DNA from: Erwinia endophytica
Lineage (GTDB): Bacteria > Pseudomonadota > Gammaproteobacteria > Enterobacterales > Enterobacteriaceae
Assembly (NCBI RefSeq): GCF_009295515.1
Contig: NZ_RQVV01000053.1
Location: 310,001 to 374,000 of the forward strand
DNA length: 64,000 nt
Direction: 5' to 3'
The translations under genes were made by a program, and so were the position numbers. This document shows positions 35,746 to 44,966 of the stretch, one piece after another. Within the stretch, counting starts at the first letter, position 1, and each line of letters starts with the position of its first letter. The notes below the pieces were generated by a model that saw nothing but the letters and a program-made list of their open reading frames with translations, was not told where the DNA came from and searched no databases.

Positions 35746-38106
35746 ATGTCCATTTCACGCTCACGCGTTCTTCGTTCTTTTCACCAAACAACACCTCTGG
35801 CGATCGCTATTCACTGCGCGATTATTCCCGCTGTATTACTGAGCGCTTTACCTGCGGTCGCCGGGGAGCAGGCTGCGTCTTATCAGATAGCGGCCGGGGA
35901 TCTGGATACTGCGCTGAATCAGTTTGCGGCCAAAGCCGGGATCACGCTTTCTGTTGATGCCTCGCTGACACGTGGAAAACACAGCCGCGGGTTGCAGGGC
36001 AGTTATACGGTCACCGATGGCCTGACGGCATTACTGGCAAACAGCGGTTTAGAGGCTAAATCACTGGGCAACCATGCGTTTACGCTGGTCGTTATCCCTG
36101 CGCCGGTTCAGACACCAGAATCCCTGACGGTGGTGGGTGACTGGCTGGCCGACGCGCGTGAAAATGATGTTTTTGAGCACGGCGGGGCGCGTGACGTCAT
36201 CCGCCGTGACGATTTTGTGAAGACCGGTGCGACGACCGTGCGTGAAGTGATGAACCGTATTCCGGGCGTCAACGCGCCGGAAAACAACGGTACCGGTAGC
36301 CATGATATGGCGATGAACTTTGGTATCCGTGGGCTGAACCCGCGTCTCGCCAGTCGCTCAACCGTGCTGATGGACGGCATTCCCGTGCCTTTTGCGCCAT
36401 ACGGGCAGCCACAGCTTTCTCTGGCACCAGTATCACTCGGCAATATGGACGCGGTGGATGTGGTGCGTGGCGGCGGCGCGGTGCGTTACGGGCCGCAAAG
36501 CGTCGGCGGCGTGGTGAACTTTGTAACCCGCGCTATTCCGAAAGATTTTGGTATTGAAGCTGGAATGGAAGGTCTGCTCAGTCCGACGTCCAGTCAAAAC
36601 GATCCTAAAGGCAGCGGTAATCTGATGATCGGTGGCACCGCGGATAACGGTTTCGGCGGGGCGCTGCTTTATTCCGGTACGCGCGGCAGCGACTGGCGCG
36701 AACACAGCTCCACTAAAATTGATGACGTGATGCTGAAGACCCGCTACGCACCGAATGATGTCCATACCTTCAACAGTTTGCTGCAATATTACGAAGGCCG
36801 TGCGGAAATGCCAGGGGGCTTATCCCGTGCCGATTATAATGCCAACCGTTTTCAGTCAACGCGCCCTTACGACGAATTCTGGGGACGCCGTCAGTTGGCC
36901 AGTTTTGGTTATCAGTACCAGCCGGATCAGCAGCACAAATTCAACATTCAAAGTTTTTACACCTACACGCTGCGCAGCGGTTATCTCGAACAGGGTAAAA
37001 AACTGACACTTTCCCCGCGTGAGTACTGGGTCCGTGGCATCGAACCGCGCTACAGCCAGAGCTTCACCCTTGGGCATACCGCGCATGAAGTCGGCGTTGG
37101 TTACCGTTACGTCAGTGAATCCACCCATGAACTACGTTACTACAGCCAGACCCAGTCAGGGGTGTTGCCGACCCGTGACAGCCCGTATGATCGTGATACG
37201 CAGTCCGGCACGCAGGCCAACGCATTTTATGTTGATGACCGCATTGATGTCGGTGACTGGACCATCACGCCGGGTATGCGTTATGAACATATTCAGTCGT
37301 ATCAGAATGACTACATCAAAGGCACTAAACAGGACATCAGCTATAACGCGCCGCTGCCTGCGTTGAATGCGGTTTATCACCTGAACGACGCCTGGAACAT
37401 TTACGCTAATACCGAAGGTTCCTTCGGCACGGTGCAGTACAGCCAGATTGGTAAAGCGGTAGACAGCGGCAGCATCAAACCGGAAAAAGCCCGGACCTGG
37501 GAATTGGGTTCGCGCTTTGATAACAGCGTGGTGAAAGCCGAAGTCGGTCTGTTCCTGATCAACTTTAATAACCAGTACGATTCCGATCAAACCACTGACA
37601 GCGTGACCGCGCGCGGCAAGACCCGTCACACCGGGGTGGAAAGTCAGATCAGTTACGACCTGTCCGACCTGTCGCCGAAGCTGGAAAACGTCTCCGTCTA
37701 TGCCAGCTACACCTATGTTAACGCGGTTATCCGCGAGTCCGGAGACACGCACGGTAATCAGGTGCCGTTTTCACCCAAAAACAAAGGTACGCTGGGGGTG
37801 GATTACACGCCGGGCAACTGGTTCTTCAGCATCAACAGCGAATTCCAGTCCAGCCAGTTTTCTGACAACGCCAACACAGTGCAGGAAAGTGCCGATGGCA
37901 GCACTGGCCGCATTCCCGGCTTCATGCTGTGGGGCGCACGCGCGGGTTATCAGTTCGGCGCAGACATGGCGAACCTGAATCTGGCCTTCGGCGTGAAGAA
38001 TATCTTCGATCATGAGTACTTCACCCGTTCGTATGACGATAACAACAAAGGCATTTATGCCGGACAGCCGCGCACGCTTTATATGCAGGGCTCATTGCGT
38101 TTCTGA
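35746..38106 (+). CDS. fecA: TonB-dependent ferric dicitrate receptor FecA
   Basis: A 786-residue outer-membrane receptor for iron(III)-dicitrate that also signals. The signal peptide ends near PAVAGEQA; an STN signalling domain follows ([20 protein letters not shown]), then the TonB box region ESLTVVGDW, the plug ([20 protein letters not shown]) and a 22-strand barrel ending in MQGSLRF with terminal Phe. It is near-identical to E. coli FecA in plug and barrel. GGAG before the ATG at 35746 fixes the start; the 35-codon upstream extension overlaps the promoter and is rejected. Confidence 0.97.
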   Translation: MSISRSRVLRSFHQTTPLAIAIHCAIIPAVLLSALPAVAGEQAASYQIAAGDLDTALNQFAAKAGITLSVDASLTRGKHSRGLQGSYTVTDGLTALLANSGLEAKSLGNHAFTLVVIPAPVQTPESLTVVGDWLADARENDVFEHGGARDVIRRDDFVKTGATTVREVMNRIPGVNAPENNGTGSHDMAMNFGIRGLNPRLASRSTVLMDGIPVPFAPYGQPQLSLAPVSLGNMDAVDVVRGGGAVRYGPQSVGGVVNFVTRAIPKDFGIEAGMEGLLSPTSSQNDPKGSGNLMIGGTADNGFGGALLYSGTRGSDWREHSSTKIDDVMLKTRYAPNDVHTFNSLLQYYEGRAEMPGGLSRADYNANRFQSTRPYDEFWGRRQLASFGYQYQPDQQHKFNIQSFYTYTLRSGYLEQGKKLTLSPREYWVRGIEPRYSQSFTLGHTAHEVGVGYRYVSESTHELRYYSQTQSGVLPTRDSPYDRDTQSGTQANAFYVDDRIDVGDWTITPGMRYEHIQSYQNDYIKGTKQDISYNAPLPALNAVYHLNDAWNIYANTEGSFGTVQYSQIGKAVDSGSIKPEKARTWELGSRFDNSVVKAEVGLFLINFNNQYDSDQTTDSVTARGKTRHTGVESQISYDLSDLSPKLENVSVYASYTYVNAVIRESGDTHGNQVPFSPKNKGTLGVDYTPGNWFFSINSEFQSSQFSDNANTVQESADGSTGRIPGFMLWGARAGYQFGADMANLNLAFGVKNIFDHEYFTRSYDDNNKGIYAGQPRTLYMQGSLRF

Positions 38107-38173
38107 TGATATGACACTGACCGGGCCTGGAGGGATGAACCCCATTTTTTCCTTTATATTGCACAGAGGTTTT

Positions 38174-39079
38174 ATGTCTTTATTTTCCCGCTTTGTACTT
38201 TTTATCGGTTTATGTTTTTCGCTGGGCAGCACCCAGGCCGTGACGGTGACCGATCAGCAGGGCAGTTTTACGCTGAATAACGCGCCAGCACGCATCGTGG
38301 TACTGGAACTGTCTTTTGTGGATGCGTTAGCCGTGGTGGATGTCAGCCCGGTTGGCGTAGCCGATGATAATGACGTTGAACGTATTTTGCCGGAAGTGCG
38401 CAAGCGCATCAGCGCATGGCAGTCGGTTGGCACCCGTTCTCAACCGAGCCTTGAGGCGATTGCCGCGCTGAAGCCTGACTTGATTATTGCCGACAGCAGC
38501 CGTCACCGTGGCATTTACGCAGCACTGCAAGGTATTGCGCCGACGCTGATGTTGAAATCCCGTAATGAAACCTACAGCGATGATCTGGCATCGGCGGCGA
38601 TTATCGGCAAACTACTGGGGAAAGAGGCACTGATGCAACAACGTCTGGCAGAGCATCGCCAGCGAATGCAGGCGTTCGCCAGCCAGTTGCCCAAAGGCAC
38701 TCATGTGGTGTTCGGCACGTCCCGTGAGCAACAATTTAATTTGCACACGCGTGATTCTTACACCGGCAGTGTGTTGACGTCGCTCGGGCTGATCGTGCCA
38801 GAACCGGTGAACCAGCAGGCGCTGGCGAATATCAGTTTTGAGCAATTGCTGGCGATCAATCCGGACTGGCTGATTGTCGCGCATTATCGTCAGGAAAGTA
38901 TCGTACGCCAGTGGCAGCAGGACCCGCTGTGGCAGATGATGAAAGCTGCACAGAAAAATCAGGTCGCCGCAGTCGACAGCAATGTCTGGGCGAGAATGCG
39001 CGGGGTGTTTGCCGCTGAACATATCGCCCGCGACGTGGTGCAGATTTTGCATCATCAGGCACTTGCCGCGACACCATGA
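38174..39079 (+). CDS. fecB: Periplasmic ferric citrate-binding protein FecB
   Basis: A 301-residue periplasmic binding protein of the ABC ferric citrate importer. It has a signal peptide (residues 1-24, ending STQA) and the two-lobe helical-backbone fold seen in siderophore binding proteins (RIVVLELSFVDALAVVDVSPVGVADD; LEAIAALKPDLIIADSS). AGAGG precedes the ATG at 38174; the long upstream frame overlaps fecA and is not coding. Its stop overlaps the fecC start by 4 bp. Confidence 0.95.
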   Translation: MSLFSRFVLFIGLCFSLGSTQAVTVTDQQGSFTLNNAPARIVVLELSFVDALAVVDVSPVGVADDNDVERILPEVRKRISAWQSVGTRSQPSLEAIAALKPDLIIADSSRHRGIYAALQGIAPTLMLKSRNETYSDDLASAAIIGKLLGKEALMQQRLAEHRQRMQAFASQLPKGTHVVFGTSREQQFNLHTRDSYTGSVLTSLGLIVPEPVNQQALANISFEQLLAINPDWLIVAHYRQESIVRQWQQDPLWQMMKAAQKNQVAAVDSNVWARMRGVFAAEHIARDVVQILHHQALAATP

Positions 39080-40083
39080 TGGCAGTGATACGACTGATCG
39101 GCACGGGGTGGCGCTGGGTGCTGCCCTTGCTCATCCTGGCTGTCAGCTTTTGGCTGACGCTTTTTTGCCGTTCTGCCGTGCCGATCGGCGCGATGGAATC
39201 CCTGCACGCGCTGCTTCCGGGGCCACCCGCGTCTCTGGCGCAGTCGCTGGTGCTGAACCTGCGACTACCGCGTAGTCTGGTGGCCATGCTGCTCGGCGCC
39301 AGCCTGGCGCTGGCGGGAGGATTGTTACAAACGCTGACCCGCAATCCGCTGGCGTCTCCCTCGCTGTTCGGCATTAACGCCGGTGCCTCGTTGGCGATGG
39401 TGGTGGTCAGTGCGCTCAGTCCACCGCTACTCTCTGGTTTCAGTATTGCGTTCGTCGCTGCTCTCGGCGGCGGCATCAGTTGGGGCATAGTGATGCTGAT
39501 GGGAGGCGGATGGCGGATGGCGGGCGACCGCAGTCGTTTGATCCTTGCGGGCGTAGCCGTGTCGGCGCTGTGTGCGGCTTTGGCTAAAGCGACATTGATT
39601 CTTTCAGAAGATCACGCGTACGGCATTCTCAACTGGCTGGCCGGAGGTGTGGCACACGCCCGCTGGCCAGAGTTTTGGCATCTGTTCCCCTTCACCGCGA
39701 TCATCGCGCCCTGGGCCTGGTTACTCGCCCGTCGCCTGAATTTGTTGCAGGTCAGCGATGAAAGCGCGCAGACGCTGGGGGTGAATCTGCCGCGTCTGCG
39801 GCTGGTCATCAATGTGATGGTGTTATTACTGGTCGGCGCCTGCGTCAGCGTCGCCGGGCCGTTGGCGTTTATCGGGTTGCTGGTGCCGCATATCTCCCGT
39901 TACTGGATTGGCTACGATTTACGCCGCATGTTGCCGGTGAGCATGATGTTTGGTGCAACGCTGATGCTGTTGGCGGATTTACTGGCACGTTTTCTGGCGT
40001 GGCCGGGAGAATTACCGGCAGGAACGGTGCTGGCGTTGATTGGCGCACCGTTCTTTGTCTGGCTGGTGAGGACGCGCACATGA
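39076..40083 (+). CDS. fecC: Ferric citrate ABC permease FecC
   Basis: A 335-residue BtuC/FhuB-family inner-membrane permease with about nine to ten hydrophobic segments. Family motifs are LRLPRSLVAMLLGASLALAGGLLQTLTRNPLASPSLFGINAGAS and the cytoplasmic coupling loop VAGPLAFIGLLVPHISR. It pairs with FecD. ATGA overlaps at both ends indicate translational coupling with fecB and fecD. Confidence 0.95.
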   Translation: MMAVIRLIGTGWRWVLPLLILAVSFWLTLFCRSAVPIGAMESLHALLPGPPASLAQSLVLNLRLPRSLVAMLLGASLALAGGLLQTLTRNPLASPSLFGINAGASLAMVVVSALSPPLLSGFSIAFVAALGGGISWGIVMLMGGGWRMAGDRSRLILAGVAVSALCAALAKATLILSEDHAYGILNWLAGGVAHARWPEFWHLFPFTAIIAPWAWLLARRLNLLQVSDESAQTLGVNLPRLRLVINVMVLLLVGACVSVAGPLAFIGLLVPHISRYWIGYDLRRMLPVSMMFGATLMLLADLLARFLAWPGELPAGTVLALIGAPFFVWLVRTRT

Positions 40084-41042
40084 CCCGACAGTTTACGGTC
40101 TTTACCGTTCTCATCAGCCTGTTGTTGCTGACTTTCCTGATGTCCCTGCGTTATGGCACCCATACGCTGACATTTGCGCAAATGTCTCTGGCGCTGGCAC
40201 CCACGGATGACAACCATTTTACGTTGTTCGAATACCGATTACCGCGCACTCTGCTGGCGGTACTGGTCGGTGCCGCGCTGGCGCTTTCCGGGGTACTGGT
40301 GCAGGGCATTATCCGTAATCCGCTGGCGTCACCGGATATTCTGGGCGTCAATCATGCCGCCGGGCTGGCATCGGTAGGCGCGCTGATGTTGTTCCCCGCA
40401 CTATCGGTTTTGTGGCTGCCCCCGCTGGCGTTTGCGGGCGGTATCGCGGCATTTGTGCTGCTGCGTCTGATGTCCGGACGTTCCGCGCCGCTGCGTCTGG
40501 CATTAATGGGCGTCGCGCTGACCGCCTTTTACGCCAGTCTGACCGATTACCTGATGTTGTCGCGTCCAATGGAAATCAACAGCGCATTGCTGTGGCTGAC
40601 TGGCAGCCTGTGGGGCAGGGGGTGGAATTTTGTGGACGTGGCCGCGCCCTGGTTGTTGATTTTGCTGCCACTGAGCCTGTGGTTTTGCCGGGATCTGGAT
40701 GTTCTGGCGCTGGGCGAAGACAGCGCATCGACGCTGGGGATCCGCGTATCCCGTGTGCAGCGTCTGGTGTTATTGCTGGCTGTCGCGCTGGCAGCCATCA
40801 GTGTTGCTGTCTGCGGACCCATTGGGTTTATCGGCCTGGTGGCACCGCATCTGGCCCGTAAACTGGTCGGCGGCAGGCATCGTGTGCTGATCCCCGCGTC
40901 TCTGCTGGTCGGCGCGCTGATCCTGTTGCTGTCCGATGTACTGGCGCGAACCCTGCACCCGCCGCTGGAACTGCCGGCAGGCGTATTAACCGCGGTGACT
41001 GGCGCGCCGTATTTCTTCTGGTTACTCATGAGAACCCGCTGA
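40080..41042 (+). CDS. fecD: Ferric citrate ABC permease FecD
   Basis: A 320-residue permease paralogous to FecC, with LPRTLLAVLVGAALALSGVLVQGIIRNPLASPDILGVNHAA and the coupling loop VCGPIGFIGLVAPHLARKLVGG. The start overlaps the fecC stop (ATGA); an 81-bp upstream extension inside fecC is a shadow. FecC and FecD form the membrane heterodimer energised by FecE. Confidence 0.95.
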   Translation: MTRQFTVFTVLISLLLLTFLMSLRYGTHTLTFAQMSLALAPTDDNHFTLFEYRLPRTLLAVLVGAALALSGVLVQGIIRNPLASPDILGVNHAAGLASVGALMLFPALSVLWLPPLAFAGGIAAFVLLRLMSGRSAPLRLALMGVALTAFYASLTDYLMLSRPMEINSALLWLTGSLWGRGWNFVDVAAPWLLILLPLSLWFCRDLDVLALGEDSASTLGIRVSRVQRLVLLLAVALAAISVAVCGPIGFIGLVAPHLARKLVGGRHRVLIPASLLVGALILLLSDVLARTLHPPLELPAGVLTAVTGAPYFFWLLMRTR

Positions 41043-41812
41043 TGATGCAACTTAGTGCAGAAAACCTGTATGCCGGTTACGGTCATAAATCCATTCTGAA
41101 CGGGCTCTCAGTGACCCTGCCACCCGGTAAAATTACCGCCCTTATCGGGCCGAACGGCTGTGGGAAATCAACCTTGCTGAAATGCTTTTCCCGCCTGTTG
41201 ACGCCCAAATCTGGTGTTTTGCGGCTGGGGAATGAAGATCTTTCCCGGCTACAGAGCCGTGCGCTTGCCCGCAAACTGGCGTTGTTGCCACAACAGCACA
41301 TTGCGCCGGAAGGGATCCGCGTGCGGGAACTGGTCGGATATGGCCGCAGCCCGTGGCTGAGTTTATGGGGCCGGTTGGGGGAGGATGACCGCACGGCCGT
41401 CGCGCGCGCGATGCACGAAACCAATATTGGCCGTCTGGCGGAGACATTAGTCAGCGAGCTTTCCGGCGGCCAGCGTCAGCGGGTATTTCTGGCGATGGTG
41501 CTGGCACAGGATACGCCGCTGCTCCTGCTTGACGAGCCGACAACCTACCTCGATATCAGCCACCAGGTTGAGTTAATGGCGTTGCTACGCCGCCAGAATC
41601 AGCAGGGTAAAACGGTGGTCGCGGTACTGCATGACCTTAACCAGGCCAGCCGTTATTGCGATTATCTGGTGATGATGGCCGCGGGAAAAATCGTTGCGCA
41701 AGGTACGCCGGAACAGGTGATGACACCTGCGCTGCTGGCACAGGTTTTCGATATTGCCGCGCAAATTCATCCGGATCCGGTGTCAGGAAGGCCGATGTGC
41801 ATAGTGAAATAG
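41042..41812 (+). CDS. fecE: Ferric citrate ABC ATPase FecE
   Basis: A 256-residue ATP-binding subunit. Walker A is GPNGCGKSTLL, the signature LSGGQRQRVFLAMVLAQ, Walker B LLLLDEPTTYLD, and the switch His VLHDLNQA. It overlaps the fecD stop by one base (TGATG). It ends the operon; no clear terminator is seen before the decayed region that begins about 200 bp downstream. Confidence 0.96.
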   Translation: MMQLSAENLYAGYGHKSILNGLSVTLPPGKITALIGPNGCGKSTLLKCFSRLLTPKSGVLRLGNEDLSRLQSRALARKLALLPQQHIAPEGIRVRELVGYGRSPWLSLWGRLGEDDRTAVARAMHETNIGRLAETLVSELSGGQRQRVFLAMVLAQDTPLLLLDEPTTYLDISHQVELMALLRRQNQQGKTVVAVLHDLNQASRYCDYLVMMAAGKIVAQGTPEQVMTPALLAQVFDIAAQIHPDPVSGRPMCIVK

Positions 41813-42010
41813 TTTTTCGTTGCTCTGGTTTCCAGGCGGCTGCCTGTTTGCAATTACAGCAACAATCCTGGTGCTTTTTGTTGTCGGAAACAGAGCCCGT
41901 CAACACTGGCTTTGGTCTGCATGCAATACCAAAACAGGTACTGGCCTGGAACGTCGGTTCGCGACAGGGACTTGGCGTGGGGATGATGGCCAGAGAAATT
42001 AGTGTTTCAT

Positions 42011-42352
42011 TCATCCGCCATCAACAAAATACTGGCTACCGGTGACGAAAGAGGCATCATCTGATAACAGGAATAGACCGACAGCAGCTGCCTCTTCGGC
42101 AGTCCCCATCCGGCCTGATGATAACCGGTTTACCACACCTGCTTCGAACTCCTGACGAAAACTTTCACTCATGAAATCCCGAAAATTCGTATCAATAGGG
42201 CCGGGTACCAGCGCATTAACTCGAATATTGCGCGGACCCAGCGCTGAAGTCCAGCAGCGAACAAGTGAAATCAGTGCCCCTTTGGTCGCCGAGTACAAAC
42301 TTGCCATTGCTGCGCCTTCCAGGGCAGATGTTGACGCGGTAATCCCCCCCGA
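42011..42352 (-). pseudogene. 3' part of a short-chain dehydrogenase/reductase gene
   Basis: Only the C-terminal half of an SDR remains. It starts with GGITASTSALEGAAMASLY, includes the catalytic YSATK pair (Tyr-x3-Lys), NIRVNALVPGPIDT and the family ending LLSDDASFVTGSQYFVDGG. The Rossmann nucleotide-binding half with GxxxGxG is absent; upstream sequence turns into IS-like DNA. It is therefore a broken gene although about 100 codons are open. The best-matching start inside (ATG at 42307) lacks the cofactor site. Confidence 0.8.
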
Positions 42353-42508
42353 AAAACCGGTGTGTTTATAAGTAGAATTTTCTCGTAATCTGAACCGGGG
42401 AGAGCTCTATGAAAAAATCACGTTTTACTGACAGCCAGATCATGTCCATCCTGAAGCAAGCCGAGGCCGGAACACCGGTGACCGGGCTGTGCCGCGAGCA
42501 TGGCATTA
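42353..42508 (+). mobile_element. Fragment of an IS3-family element with the start of its orfA
   Basis: From ATG 42409, behind GGGGAGAGCTCT, the frame reads MKKSRFTDSQIMSILKQAEA and GTPVTGLCREHGI, the standard OrfA start of one IS3-family branch (helix-turn-helix transposase_8). Homology ceases after CREHGI near 42506, so only about 33 codons of orfA remain and orfB is absent. It abuts the broken SDR gene. Confidence 0.75.
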
Positions 42509-42879
42509 TTACCTCCGCTAAAAATGGGGGGATTACCGGGGGTATCAGGTCAAATTACATTTTAATGCGCTTATAAAACCTCTATCGCTGTAGATAAATA
42601 ATGCAATGGTTCCAGGCCAATATAGATGAGATAGAATAAAATCCAGGAACTTATTTTCAATAAGTTATTGTAATTTAATGTTTGCTTTAAATGCCGGCTC
42701 TCGTTGGTGAGTATGAAAAGCCAGGCAAATCCGAGTTAAAATTGACATGTAAAGGATGAACATCCTTATTGTTAGATACAGCCTATCGGTTACCTATCAA
42801 CTTTGCTAGTTTCTCCTTAGGCCTGGTTCTGTTTTAATGGCATCATTGATTTGTTGGTCTGGCAATAAGTGAACCATAG
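42509..42879. other. Degenerate AT-rich stretch in the decayed island
   Basis: About 370 bp with frequent stops in all frames. It begins with a 13-bp sequence (42526-42538) that is the inverted copy of the SDR breakpoint. I recognise no gene; it may contain the decayed 5' part of the HemN-like gene that becomes readable at 42880. Confidence 0.5.
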
Positions 42880-43236
42880 ATACAAAAGCTGTCTGGAGAT
42901 GGTGGGTCAAGATCAAAATTTGGTACGGACTTCCTTGACGATTTTTCTGAAGAGGTTAGACGATTAGAACGTAAAAGATTGGTTGAGTTAACAGATGATT
43001 GTATGCAGCTTACCAAGCTGGGTTTGATCTGGCATGCAAACGTCATTCTGGAATTCTTTAACCCTGCATTTTGGGGAGACACAGATTCTCTAAATAAGAA
43101 AAACTGGTCACTGAATGGGGTTATGGTGGAAGTTGGCGCGCGCGAGCGTTCATATTGGTTGGGAGATAAAAATGATGTCTCCTCTTTATTTGAAGTTAAT
43201 GATGTAAAGGAAATAGACTATGTCTCAGAATGTTAA
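42880..43236 (+). pseudogene. 3' part of a HemN-like radical SAM protein gene
   Basis: About 118 codons are open from 42880 after a stop. The segment FGTDFLDDFSEEVRRLERKRLVELTDDCMQLTKLGLIWHANVI resembles the C-terminal winged-helix domain of HemN/HemW-like radical SAM enzymes (pattern L-x2-L-x3-GLV-x4-D-x4-LT-x2-G-x4-N-V). A tail of ~65 residues follows (FWGDTDSLNKKNW ... EIDYVSEC). The radical SAM core with its CxxxCxxC cluster is missing, so the gene is dead. Its stop lies 17 bp inside the next gene, so the two were translationally coupled. The family call is by pattern only. Confidence 0.5.
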
Positions 43237-43657
43237 ATTTGTCGCCTCGTATCAAGCAACAACTCACGCTTCAGTAGAAGATGTTTGGGCTCTTTGGGCC
43301 GACATTAATAATTGGAAAAAATGGGATGCAGGTATCAAACATTCAGAACTTCTCACCCAGTTCTCAGCAGGAAACACGTTTTCTCTGACCCCGCAAGGTG
43401 GTGAACCTATTCCTGTGACATTAAAAACAGTAACGCCGGGTAAAGAGTTCTCCGATGAGGCCGTACTACCTTTTGGAGTGCTGCGTAATATTCATCGTAT
43501 TGAACAACTTGGGCAGAAAATCACTGTCACACATGAGGTTCATGCGGAGATTGCGCCGGACGCGTCTGGCTTCTTTGGTAAAGAGATTTGGCCGCATATG
43601 CAGGGTGGTTTGCCTGAGTCGGTAAACAATATTATTTCCCTGGCAACTGAGAAGTAA
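43220..43657 (+). CDS. SRPBCC-family protein (polyketide cyclase/START-like fold)
   Basis: A 145-residue intact protein of the Bet v1-like superfamily, which binds or cyclises hydrophobic ligands. It starts VKFVASYQATTHASVEDVWALWADINNWKKWDAGIKHSEL, the classic SRPBCC pattern, and ends with the long C-terminal helix around GGLPESVNNIISLATEK. AAGGAAA precedes the ATG, which overlaps the radical SAM remnant. Next to a ketoacyl synthase relic, a cyclase or ligand-binding role in a biosynthetic pathway is plausible but unproven; a stress-type carrier is the alternative. Confidence 0.78.
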   Translation: MSQNVKFVASYQATTHASVEDVWALWADINNWKKWDAGIKHSELLTQFSAGNTFSLTPQGGEPIPVTLKTVTPGKEFSDEAVLPFGVLRNIHRIEQLGQKITVTHEVHAEIAPDASGFFGKEIWPHMQGGLPESVNNIISLATEK

Positions 43658-43715
43658 ATAAGTAATCGGCTTGGTTAAAAAATCGGGCCGATTAATCTCA
43701 AAGAGGAGAGTTACG

Positions 43716-44213
43716 ATGACAAAATATTGGTGTGGCGTTGTCTCCCGAGAACATATTAAATTCGGTGAACAGGGCGGTTTCTGTCAGGTATGCCACGGAA
43801 AGCGCGCGCCATTGGCCAGAATGGCAGTGGGGGATGGCATCGTTTTTTATTCTCCCGTTCTGCAATTTAAGGGGAAAGAGAAGTGCCAGAGCTTTACCGC
43901 TATTGCTACTGTTGTTGGAGAGGAAACCTACCAATTTCAGATGTCCCCCTCATTTGTGCCCTACCGACGTGATGTTGCTTATCAGCCTTGTGTTGATGCT
44001 CCTATCCACCCTTTACTTGATCAACTTAGCTTCACCGCAGGGAACAGTAACTGGGGATATAAATTCCGCTTTGGTCACTTTGAAATTACGCCCGACGATT
44101 TTTTGTTGCTAGCTACAACTATGTTGCCAAATAGTGCACAAACTGTTCTTACGCCGGTTCATTCTATGTCAGTGGGCCAAAATCTGGATTTATTTACCGA
44201 ACAAAGCGAATGA
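43716..44213 (+). CDS. EVE-domain (UPF0310) protein
   Basis: A 165-residue PUA-like EVE-domain protein: KYWCGVVSREHIKFGEQGGFCQVCHGKRAPLARMAVGDGI, then YSPVLQFKGKEKCQSFTAIATVV and a C-terminal GYKFRFGHFEITPDDFLLLA. EVE domains bind modified bases or RNA, and some act in restriction-type defence. GAGGAGAG before the ATG at 43716 selects that start over the frame's first start 45 bp earlier. It is intact, lying between the SRPBCC gene and the ketoacyl synthase relic; whether it belongs to the pathway or is a passenger is unclear. Confidence 0.82.
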   Translation: MTKYWCGVVSREHIKFGEQGGFCQVCHGKRAPLARMAVGDGIVFYSPVLQFKGKEKCQSFTAIATVVGEETYQFQMSPSFVPYRRDVAYQPCVDAPIHPLLDQLSFTAGNSNWGYKFRFGHFEITPDDFLLLATTMLPNSAQTVLTPVHSMSVGQNLDLFTEQSE

Positions 44214-44279
44214 CAGCGTTATTTGGTGATGAACGCTACTGAGTTATTTTCTCTATAAAACATTAATATTGGACGCACT

Positions 44280-44520
44280 ATGCAGACAAAAAAAGTCGTC
44301 ATTACGGGCCTTGGGGTTATAGCACCTAATGGGACCGGTATTGAAAAATTTTGGAGCAACCCTCTTCAAGGGATTTCTGGAATCAAATCTTATGAATGGG
44401 GAAAACGTTTTGGTTTTAAGAGTGCTTCTATTGGCCAGGTAGATGATTTCTCACCGTTTCTGAGCGACAAATTCAGAGTGGTAGCCGTTACCTGCAATTT
44501 GCGCTGGCGGCGGCCAACAT
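44280..44520 (+). pseudogene. 5' fragment of a beta-ketoacyl synthase gene, frameshifted and IS-truncated
   Basis: The N-terminus KKVVITGLGVIAPNGTGIEKFW is typical of FabF/type II PKS ketosynthases, continuing through FKSASIGQVDDFSPFLSDKF. At about 44480 the frame shifts: two bases later the homologous sequence resumes as SRYLQFALAAANM, the conserved start of the KS substrate region. It then ends at about 44520 where IS3-family sequence begins. The catalytic Cys-His-His are lost. Two independent lesions make it a pseudogene. It had a separate start 66 bp after the EVE gene. Confidence 0.8.
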
Positions 44521-44742
44521 GCCCTCAGTGTCAGGATAGTTGTCACCCTCTCTTAAAATAAAACCTGAGGGCGACGGAGTGACAAATGAAACGTATTTCC
44601 CCTGAACGACAAGCCTCTGTTTTGGCAAAACTGCTGCCGCCTTACAACATGACTGTCGCGGCGGTTGCACAGATGGAAGGAATATCCGAAGCTACTCTGT
44701 ATAACTGGCGTAATCAGGCAAAAGCAGAGGGGAGCAGGTCAG
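44521..44742 (+). mobile_element. Fragment of an IS3-family element (orfA start)
   Basis: From ATG 44586, after GGCGACGGAGTGACAA, the frame reads MKRISPERQASVLAKLLPPY then NMTVAAVAQMEGISEATLYNW, an OrfA helix-turn-helix different from the one at 42409. Homology ends after KAEG near 44740. The exact left edge is estimated from where the KS homology stops. Confidence 0.7.
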
Positions 44743-44966
44743 TTCGCTGGTATGGGGGTGATGATCGGCATCGCTCAGTCCGGTGGGTGATTTTGGTTGG
44801 TTTGTCGATTGATCAGATTGCATAATCCGGGCTGAGTTCCCTCAAAGTGATCTACTATTCCGAACAGCTATTTAGAGTAGAGTTTATTATTGATCAGATA
44901 CAGATTAATATTATATTTTCCATCTGTACCTGAACCATAATTGAATAAACCACAGTGAATTATCAT

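Noticed and set aside
41637..42045. Overlapping frames of 125-129 codons on both strands after fecE
   Set aside because: Both overlap the 3' end of the well-supported fecE, lack ribosome sites, and match no family I know. The sequence from 41813 to 42010 shows nothing convincing.
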